From: Calycina herbarum
Taxonomy: Eukaryota > Ascomycota > Leotiomycetes > Helotiales > Pezizellaceae
Assembly: GCA_001414485.1 (NCBI GenBank)
Contig: LLEY01000311.1
Span: forward strand, 1 to 35,670
Direction: 5' to 3'
Length of the DNA stretch: 35,670 nucleotides
Shown here one piece after another: positions 29,312 through 35,670 of this stretch. The position numbers and the translations under genes are program-made. The notes under the pieces were generated by a model. The model saw nothing but the letters and a program-made list of their open reading frames with translations, was not told where the DNA came from and searched no databases. Every line of letters starts with the position of its first letter. Position 1 is the stretch's first letter.

Positions 29312-29548
29312 TATATTGTTTTTGTATAGAACTATAATAAAATAATTAAATTATTATTACTAATACGGTGTTATTAATAATGTGGCGTTTTATAGCATAC
29401 TACGGTGTTATTAGTAATATAATATATGGCGTGTTTCTCACCTTCGGACGAAGAGTTTATACCTATGTTATATAATTTATGTTTTAATAGATTTTAACTA
29501 TTACTATAGTATATACTATATAAAGTTTTTTTTATAAACAGTTATAAG
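29312..29548. other. trnL-trnQ spacer
   Basis: AT-rich, with a loose direct repeat of TACGGTGTTATTA followed by ATGTGGCG or ATATGGCG (29364-29387 and 29401-29432), and TCACCTTCGGACGAAGAG (29438-29455). No gene recognised. Confidence 0.55.
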
Positions 29549-29621
29549 TATGTTGTAGACTAATAGGTAAGTCATAAATTTTTGGTATTTATTATTGAGT
29601 GTTCGAATCACTTCAGCATAA
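29549..29621 (+). tRNA. trnQ: tRNA-Gln (TTG)
   Basis: Acceptor TATGTTG (29549-29555)/CAGCATA (29614-29620). Anticodon stem TAAAT/ATTTA, loop TTTTGGT, anticodon TTG. T arm GAGTG-TTCGAAT-CACTT. Confidence 0.92.
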
Positions 29622-29675
29622 AAGCATTATAGTTTTTTTTAGTCCTAAAGGGTTATGGTAAACATATACATATAA

Positions 29676-29747
29676 GTGAATATAGTTCAATGGTAGAACA
29701 TCTGTATGTGGAATAGTAATTTCCCTGTTCGAATCAGGGTATTCACC
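29676..29747 (+). tRNA. trnH: tRNA-His (GTG)
   Basis: Acceptor GTGAATA (29676-29682)/TATTCAC (29740-29746), discriminator C. Anticodon loop ATGTGGA, anticodon GTG. The -1 G is not encoded (A at 29675). Confidence 0.93.
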
Positions 29748-29814
29748 TTAGTATATATATATTTATTTATATATCAACCTTTTAAATTAATTTATTTTTA
29801 ATTAAAATATAATA

Positions 29815-29887
29815 GCCAGGATAGTTTAATTGGTTAGAACATTAATTTCATGCATTAATAATGAGAATTCAAATTTCTCTCCCGGCT
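29815..29887 (+). tRNA. trnM: tRNA-Met (CAT), copy 3
   Basis: Acceptor GCCAGGA (29815-29821)/TCCCGGC (29880-29886) with one A-C mismatch. Anticodon stem TTAAT/ATTAA, loop TTCATGC. T arm GAGAA-TTCAAAT-TTCTC. Elongator Met or a lysidine-type Ile(CAT) cannot be separated from sequence alone. Confidence 0.9.
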
Positions 29888-30146
29888 TTATAGTTTATAT
29901 ATGTCTTATATACCTTATTTAGAACAGTAAGTAGACTTACTGTTAAATTAACATAATATATAAAAGGTTTATGTGGTTAATAACAGATTACTAGCCTAAC
30001 GATTACCATAGCTATATAGGGTATTGTTTTTTTTTCTTTAAATTCATCAATTAGGTGAAAAATACATGTCTTTTTTTTCAGCGTGCTGAGTGCTATATTT
30101 ATAATATATAAATATACCATAAAATTTATTTTATTAAGATATATAT
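29888..30146. other. Spacer before the cox2 fragment
   Basis: AT-rich with no gene. The last part (TACCATAAAATTTATTTTAT, 30114-30133 area) resembles the cox2 leader just before 13378, so the cox2-derived copy includes some leader. Confidence 0.5.
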
Positions 30147-30275
30147 GTTAAACTTATTGCTTTTAAGTATTTTTAATCTCCGCTATATTGTGCAATTTTG
30201 TTGATTTTTATCATATGTTACGGCGTCTGGTTTTAAGGGTTATATTTTTACTGATTGATACCCAAGTTATTAAGC
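30147..30275 (+). pseudogene. cox2 5'-end copy fused to unknown sequence (orf42)
   Basis: Starts [11 protein letters not shown], against [11 protein letters not shown] in cox2, with synonymous changes (cta/tta, tta/ttg), then departs completely. With TGA as Trp the frame continues 42 codons (…VQFCWFLSYVTASGFKGYIF, then TDWYPSY) and stops. It lacks every cox2 functional motif. Best read as a duplicated cox2 start with a different continuation. Confidence 0.7.
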
Positions 30276-30506
30276 GATACCTTTTTGTTCTAAAACACTC
30301 ATATTGTATTTAATTTCCTAGCTCTTTATAAACTAGCCTTTACAAAATAATATTCTAACATTTAACCTTTAAATTTGTTCCTTTTTTTTATAGGTTTATT
30401 CCATCTTTATTTGTTAAATTGTTATATTTAATACTACATATTATAAATATAATTACATTTTTATATAATTATATATTAAAGTATAATACAAATAAGTAAT
30501 ATTAAT
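30276..30506. other. nad1 leader
   Basis: Very AT-rich with scattered pyrimidine runs (TTTCCTAGCTCTTTAT, TTGTTCCTTTTTTTTATAGG). No tRNA, TLE or ORF seen. Confidence 0.5.
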
Positions 30507-31589
30507 ATGATTTATTTACCCTCTTTAATTTCTGTTTTAGAAGTCTTAATAGTAACAGTACCTATCCTTATGACAGTAGCTTTTATTACATTAGCCGAAA
30601 GAAAAACCATGGCGAGTATGCAAAGAAGATTAGGTCCAAATATAGTAGGATACTATGGTATATTACAAGCATTTGCTGATGCCTTAAAACTACTATTAAA
30701 GGAATATGTGTCACCAACACAGGCTAATTTAGTTTTATTCTTTTTAGGACCTATTATAACCTTAATTTTTTCTTTATTAGGTTACCTTGTAATACCTTTT
30801 GGTCCAGGTTTATCTTTAAATGATTTAAACTTAGGTATACTATACATGTTAGCCGTATCATCTCTGGCTACATATGGTATCCTATTAGCAGGTTGAAGTG
30901 CAAATAGTAAGTATGCTTTTTTAGGTTCACTTAGAAGTACTGCGCAACTAATCAGTTATGAATTAATATTAAGTTCTGCTATATTATTAGTTGTAATGCT
31001 GACGGGAAGCTTGAATCTAACTGTTAATATAGAAGCTCAAAGAGTCATATGATTTATTATACCATTATTTCCTATATTTATTATATTCTTTATTGGTTCT
31101 ATAGCTGAAACTAACAGAGCTCCTTTTGATTTGGCCGAAGCTGAATCAGAACTTGTTAGTGGGTTTATGACTGAGCACGCAGCAGTAGTTTTTGTACTTT
31201 TCTTTTTGGCTGAATATGCTAGTATTATTTTAATTTGTATATTAACTAGTATATTATTTTTAGGTGGTTACCTATACAATTATATATCTCTATTTTTCTT
31301 AATGCAATATTTTGATTTCGAATATTATATAAATAATTTACATAATGAAAGCTTATTCGACGATTCATTAATAGAAGGATTATTTTATGGTTTAGCTTTA
31401 GGTGTAAAATCATGTTTGATGATTTTTGTGTTCATTTGAGCTAGAGTATCATTCCCTCGTATACGTTTTGATCAATTAATGTCTTTCTGTTGAACTATTT
31501 TACTGCCTATTGTTATAGCTTTTGTTATATTAATTCCATGTATATTATATGGTTTTGAAATATTACCATCTAACCTGAATTTGCTATAA
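30507..31589 (+). CDS. nad1: NADH dehydrogenase subunit 1
   Basis: ND1 of complex I, which forms the quinone-entry channel and the junction with the peripheral arm. 360 aa, no intron. Conserved parts are [21 protein letters not shown] near the N-terminus, the loop [20 protein letters not shown], then SGFMTEH, with its acidic residues, and [20 protein letters not shown] codons (for example 30894 and 31049) are read as Trp. Start ATG at 30507, stop TAA at 31587-31589. Confidence 0.97.
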
Positions 31590-31975
31590 CACCCCAAGTG
31601 TGCCACAACTTTCACAAGCCAAGCCTGTAGAACTGGAACATTATTACCGGGTCAAAAAATATTAACCTGTTTAACCGCAGCGTTATTATCCCCGCCTTTT
31701 AAGAAAAAACTTAAAAAAATTAGTTAGCTTTAGTTTGTAAGGCTATGTTTTATGACTTATTCAAGTTTAATATAATGAAAGTTATAAGATGTTATATATT
31801 TATAATAATATTGTAACCACTTCTGATATTAAATTTTTAATAGAAGAACATAATAAAAAATATGCTACAGGTTATATTTATTTAAAAAGTTTAATTACCT
31901 TTAGCGTTTATTACCGTAATCTGAGTCAATTTTACTTAATAATATCACTTATTAATATTTGTTAATGAGTGATAT
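31590..31975. other. nad1-TLE-F spacer with small ORF and hairpin
   Basis: A 58-codon frame (31789-31965, MLYIYNNIVTTSDIKFLIEE onward) is unlike any gene I know and may be chance. It runs into a hairpin just before TLE-F: TATCACTTATTAA (31943-31955)/TTAATGAGTGATA (31962-31974), one G-U. The word TTTTACTTAATAATA (31930-31944) is a loose piece of a TLE middle arm. Confidence 0.5.
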
Positions 31976-32058
31976 AAAGAATTAGCTTAAAGGTAAAGCA
32001 AATTTTACTTAATATTATTAAGTAAACGGGTATAAAAGTTCGAATCTTTTATTCTTTA
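31976..32058 (+). repeat. tRNA-like element TLE-F
   Basis: Acceptor AAAGAAT (31976-31982)/ATTCTTT (32051-32057). D arm GCTT-AAAGGTA-AAGC. Middle hairpin TTTACTTAAT-ATT-ATTAAGTAAA, a different but perfect stem. T arm AAAAG-TTCGAAT-CTTTT. Lies between nad1 and nad4L. Confidence 0.75.
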
Positions 32059-32242
32059 ATAGTTATTTATATATACTCCGTATATATAAATAATTATCCT
32101 TTTTACTGTAATATAACGGTACAAAATGGCATGTTTAATACATAAAAATTTTATGCTTTTTCCCCTAAATGATATAGTCCTTAAATAACTCTTAAAACTT
32201 AGCATTACAAATACTATAATTAAATAAAAAAACAAATATACA
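32059..32242. other. nad4L leader
   Basis: AT-rich. Starts with a short inverted repeat (TTATTTATATATACTCCG, with TATATATAAATAA). An antisense frame overlaps nad4L but has no support. Confidence 0.5.
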
Positions 32243-34171
32243 ATGAATTTAACCTTAATACTTTTTTTAATCGGAATTTTAGGTTTCGTTTTAAATAGAA
32301 AAAATATAATATTAATGCTTATTTCAATTGAAATAATGCTATTAGCTATTACATTCTTAATATTGATAAGTTCACTTAGCTTTGATGATATATTAGGCCA
32401 AACATTTGCTATATACGTTATAGCAATTGCTGGTGCAGAATCAGCCATAGGTTTAGGTATTCTAGTTGCTTTTTACAGATTTAACTCTTCTCTGATTTAA
32501 CCCTGTTTATCCTATAGCAATACAATTTATATGAAAAATGTATATAAGTTTAACTCAAATAAAACAGTAAAAATTTATTCTACAATGGCTAATAATAACA
32601 ACTATACTGCTAACCAACTCATTAACTCTACCATCAATCCCTGATTTATTACTGGACTTTTCGACGCTGAAAGTTCTTTTGTGGTTACAATTTTAAAAAA
32701 CTCTAGATACAAAACAGGTTGAAATGTACAAGCCAGGATACAAATAAAAATGCATGATAAGGATAGAGCTTTAATTCAATCGGTTCATGAATTTTTTGGT
32801 AATATAGGTTATGTTTCTAAAGTTAATAATACTTCTACCGTAGAATTTAGAGTTAGTACTTTAAAAGATCTAGTTGACGTAATTCTTCCTCATTTTGATA
32901 TATATCTATTAAAAACGCAAAACCGTTTAGATTGTTTACTATTTAAATAAATTATTTTTCTTATGTTAAATAAAGAACATACTACTTTAGAAGGTGTACA
33001 AAAAATAGTTAATATTAAATCCTCTCTTAATACTGGTTTATCTAAAGATTTAAAGTCTTCATTTCCTAAAACTAAACCTACTATGCTAAAAACCCTGGAA
33101 AGCTTTGATACATGCGTAACACAGCAAAAAAAGTAATAATTTACACCCAGAATGGCTAGCAGGATTTTGTACAGGGGAATCAAATTTCTTTATTGCTGTT
33201 CAAAAATCTAAAACTAAAAGTGGTTTATCTGTTTCATTACGGTTTTCAATAGCTCAACATTCAAGAGATCTTTTATTATTAGAGAGGTTTGTTCATTTCT
33301 TTGGTGGTGGCTTTGTAATGAAATATAAACAACGTTCAGTATGTGAATATACTATTACAAAAATTGATCTCATTGTTGTAAATATAATTCCTTTTTTCGA
33401 TAAACATCCTATACTAGGGTCAAAGCACTTAAATTTATTATATTTTAAGACTGCGGCACAAATTATTAAAAATAAAGAACACTTGAATGAAGATGGGTTA
33501 GGTTTAGATCAAGTTTTAGAACTAAAAAGAAGAATTACGTCCGTTTATTCGTATAAAGCTATAAATAATCACAATGTTATATACGGCACAGAGAAGCCAG
33601 ATCAAAAAAGGTAGAGTAAACCTCTGCCTAGTCATAATTAAGCTGTCTTCATCTTGCTTCTGGCTTTTTGGTTCTGCTCTACTACTTCGTAGAGAGCATA
33701 ACCAAATCAGCCAGAGAGGTGAATACCCTCTTTTGCTCTATGCGAAGCAAGAAAAAGCGTTATATGGCAAAACCTTCAAACTGCGGGAAAGTCTTAAAGA
33801 CAAATCTACCAAGTTAATACAGTAATGTAATTAATGGAACAGGTAATGACTCGTTGTATGGTAAAAACGATTTGTATGAAGAAATGAAATAGATAATCCG
33901 CAGCCAAACACCAAATACCAGCTTCTTTTATTTTTCTGCTTGCTCTTACTTCTACGCATAAGCAGAAAAATAAAAAAAAAACAAAGGGTTGGTGCGCAGT
34001 TCATCGACTAGATGTAGGTTGGTAAATAAATAATAAAATTATTTGCTTAAGATATAGTCAGGCATAATCTAATAGTTATGGGAATACCCTTGCCTACCTA
34101 AGGAAATAAATAAAATTTCTAAGGTAAAGGGGGAAAAACGAAGAGGAAGTATTGCAATAGAATATAAATAA
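32243..34171 (+). CDS. nad4L: NADH dehydrogenase subunit 4L (two exons)
   Basis: ND4L of complex I, a small three-helix membrane subunit. Exon 1 is 32243-32481 and exon 2 is 34141-34171. Spliced it is 89 aa, exactly the usual fungal length, ending [13 protein letters not shown]. Read without splicing, exon 1 runs to a false stop at 32498-32500. The helix core has [14 protein letters not shown] and the glutamate in [19 protein letters not shown]. The stop TAA (34169-34171) overlaps the nad5 ATG by one base (TAATG), the classic fungal nad4L/nad5 overlap. Confidence 0.94.
32585..33614 (+). pseudogene. LAGLIDADG homing endonuclease, broken
   Basis: Double-motif LAGLIDADG intron endonuclease, a DNA-cutting enzyme that spreads its intron. 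The ATG at 32585 is used with TGA as Trp. Motif 1 is GLFDAESSF (about 32655-32681). Motif 2 is GFCTGESNF (about 33165-33191). The linker [20 protein letters not shown] is typical. Two breaks are visible: an in-frame TAA at 32948-32950 and a frame change at the A7 run 33126-33132. The second half then runs to TAG at 33612-33614. It is probably inactive unless the breaks are sequencing errors. The catalytic acidic residues are still present (D in motif 1; motif 2 has E, as in many active relatives). Confidence 0.88.
33667..33706. repeat. Palindromic element in nad4L intron (inverted)
   Basis: TTTGGTTCTGCTCT (33667-33680), ACTACTTCGTAG, AGAGCATAACCAAA (33693-33706), with one arm mutation relative to the copies at 7633 and 3304. 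It lies between the endonuclease and the intron 3' core. Another hairpin, TTTATTTTTCTGCTT with AAGCAGAAAAATAAA (33928-33974), follows. Confidence 0.9.
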
Positions 34172-34887
34172 TGTATTTAGCTATAATTACTTTACCTTTA
34201 TTAGGATCAATAGTTTCCGGATTTTTTGGTAGAAAAGTCGGTGTTAGCGGAGCCCAATTAATTACATGTACATGTGTAATTGTCACAACTTTATTAGCCA
34301 TGGTTGCCTTTTTTGAAGTAGGTTTAAATAACATACCTGTCTCAATAAACCTATTTAGATGAATAGATAGTGAATCTCTAAACGTTTCATGAGGTTTCCA
34401 TTTTGATAGTTTAACTGTATCTATGTTGATACCAGTTTTAATAGTTAGTTCTTTAGTGCATATATATTCTATAGGATATATGAGCCACGATCCGCACAAT
34501 CAAAGGTTCTTTAGTTATTTAAGTTTATTCACATTCATGATGATTATACTTGTAACAGCTAATAATTTTTTATTAATGTTTGTGGGGTGAGAGGGTGTAG
34601 CTATTTGTTCGTATCTTCTAGTTAGTTTCTGGTTTACTAGAATCGCAGCAAATCAAAGTTCTATGTCTGCTTTCATAACTAATAGAGTGGGTGATTGTTT
34701 TTTAACAATTGGTATGTTTGCTATCCTATGATCATTTGGTAACATTGACTATAGTACTGTCTTTTCATTGGCACCTTTTGTTAATGAAAATATTGTAACA
34801 ATTATTGGTATATGTTTATTAATTGGTGCAATGGCTAAAAGTTCTCAAGTGGGTCTTCATGTATGATTACCTATGGCAATGGAGGGT
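34171..34887 (+). CDS. nad5: NADH dehydrogenase subunit 5, 5' exon
   Basis: First 239 codons of ND5. The start ATG at 34171 overlaps the nad4L stop. Conserved segments are FWVG-type helices with [24 protein letters not shown] sequence (here [20 protein letters not shown]), then [20 protein letters not shown] and [21 protein letters not shown]. The exon ends after GGT (34885-34887), 717 nt into the gene. The following coding part (PTPVSALIHAATMV in relatives) is outside the window; the 3' part is at 1-1040. Several TGA codons are read as Trp. Confidence 0.96.
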
Positions 34888-35670
34888 TGGTTTTACAGGG
34901 CTCTCCTTAAATTTCACCATATGCGGGAACATCCTACTTTAATTCTTGGTCCACTCAAGAGATATTTCTTGCTAGGAAAAATTCAAGAACAGGGACAATC
35001 CGCAGGAAACTATTTTAAATGCCAGTTTACACTGGCAAATGAAACAGGTTCCCCAGAGACTAGACGTGAGAAGTTTATATTAAAAGATAATGTATTTAAA
35101 TCTTGGTTAATAGAGTTTACTGAGGGAGATGGCTCATTTATTATTAATAAAGATGGTTATTTAGAATTCCAGATTACACAATCAAGTTTTATTTTATATA
35201 AAAAAAAACTTAGGTTTTGGTGTTGTAAGACTACAAGATAAAAATAATCATACACATTGCTTTAGAGTCATAGACAAAGAAGGTTTATTTAAAACAATAT
35301 CCATATTTAACGGTAATATTTTTATGGAGACTAGAAAAACACAATTTAAGTTATTTATATCTGCGTATAACAAGATATATAAAACAAAGATCGTCTATTT
35401 AGATAATAATAGTAAACCTTATTTATCTACTTCTTGACTTTGTGGATTTACTGACGCTGAAGGTTGCTTTACTTGTTCCATTATCGATAGATCTAAAGAG
35501 GGAGGTTTAGTTAGATTAAGATACATATTATCTCAAAAAGGTGATTTTGAACAAATGAAATACTTAGGTGACTTATTGAATGGTAAAACACACTATCTTA
35601 AAAGTTATGGCGGTTATAATATGACAGTTAATACAACTAAATTATCATTAATAATAAAATACTTTGATAG
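34888..35670 (+). mobile_element. Group I intron in nad5, 5' part
   Basis: Starts after nt 717 of nad5, a well-known insertion site. P1: exon GGAGGGT pairs with intron GCTCTCC (34900-34906), with U-G at the splice site. Its 3' end is beyond the window. It carries a LAGLIDADG ORF continuous with the exon. Confidence 0.9.
34888..35670 (+). pseudogene. LAGLIDADG endonuclease ORF fused to nad5 exon, frame-broken
   Basis: The frame continues from the nad5 exon into the intron, as is common for such ORFs, which are released by proteolysis. Motif 1 is WLIEFTEGDGSF (about 35104-35139). At the A9 run 35200-35208 the frame changes: the exon-linked frame stops at 35241, while the +1 frame continues open (LGFGVVRLQDKNNHTHCFRV) to the window end and contains motif 2, WLCGFTDAEGCF (about 35434-35469). 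One base at the A-run would restore continuity, so this is either a recent mutation, slippage recoding or a sequencing error. The 3' end is not in the window. Confidence 0.88.

Larger units (their letters stand above)
32482..34140 (+). mobile_element. Group I intron in nad4L with broken LAGLIDADG ORF
   Basis: Inserted after nt 239 of nad4L (between TT and A of a Leu codon). P10 fits: intron CTCTT (32485-32489) pairs with exon 2 AAGAG. The R element GTTCATCGACTAGATG is at 33999-34014 and the S element AAGATATAGTCAGGC at 34049-34063. It ends in G at 34140. The intron is 1659 nt. It carries the endonuclease remnant 32585-33614 and an inverted palindromic element at 33667-33706. Confidence 0.93.

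Noticed and set aside
32056..32448. Open frame on the - strand over nad4L and its leader
   Set aside because: Antisense of nad4L; continues into AT-rich spacer without any recognisable domain.
33574..33825. ORF after the nad4L intron endonuclease
   Set aside because: Different frame from the endonuclease; its sequence is mostly the palindromic element at 33667-33706.

Overview
This window is most of a fungal mitochondrial genome, and every gene lies on the + strand. Three things show this. TGA is read as tryptophan throughout (genetic code 4), matched by a tRNA-Trp with anticodon UCA. The gene set is the standard fungal one: 14 respiratory-chain/ATPase genes, rps3, both rRNAs, a full tRNA set and an RNase P RNA. 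rps3 sits inside a group I intron of rnl, next to linked nad4L-nad5 and nad2-nad3 pairs. That layout is typical of filamentous Ascomycota (Pezizomycotina), although I cannot name a genus. The window is cut inside nad5: the 5' exon is at the right end and the 3' exon at the left end. If the molecule is circular, a short piece is missing (the rest of one intron plus roughly 90 codons).

Layout: nad5 (3' part) - nad2 - orf171 - nad3 - atp8 - atp6 - trnC - rnpB - trnR(ucu) - atp9 - tRNA Arg/Gln-like copy - nad6 - cob - trnV - cox1 (one intron) - cox2 - nad4 - rns - trnY, N, R(ucg), V - cox3 (one intron) - trnK, (psi-G), G, D, S(gcu), W, I, S(uga), P - rnl (intron with rps3) - trnT, E, M, M, L(uaa), A, F, L(uag), Q, H, M - cox2 fragment - nad1 - nad4L (intron with a broken LAGLIDADG ORF) - nad5 5' exon and intron (LAGLIDADG ORF with a frame break). 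The genes encode subunits of complexes I, III, IV and V, plus the RNA parts of the translation and tRNA-processing apparatus.

The most unusual signal is a family of six tRNA-like elements, called TLE-A to TLE-F here. They lie in the spacers nad5/nad2, nad3/atp8, atp9/nad6, nad6/cob, cox1/cox2 and nad1/nad4L. Each has tRNA-type acceptor, D and T arms, but an extended AT hairpin replaces the anticodon arm. Each is preceded by a hairpin, in several cases a perfect or near-perfect palindrome directly abutting it. Real tRNAs or rRNAs lie at most other junctions and the genome encodes its own RNase P RNA. I therefore infer that these elements may be tRNA mimics serving as RNA-processing punctuation.

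A second layer is a family of short GC-richer palindromes and direct repeats built on words such as TCTGCTCT, CTACGAAGTAG, TTCGCATG and GGCTTACTTAC. They occur in both orientations in spacers, in introns, in an rns variable region and in frame inside rps3. Other oddities are an ORF squeezed exactly between the nad2 stop and the nad3 start whose ends mimic nad3 and nad2, a duplicated tRNA segment with a changed anticodon, a cox2 5'-end copy upstream of nad1, and a one-base frame offset at the cox1 start.
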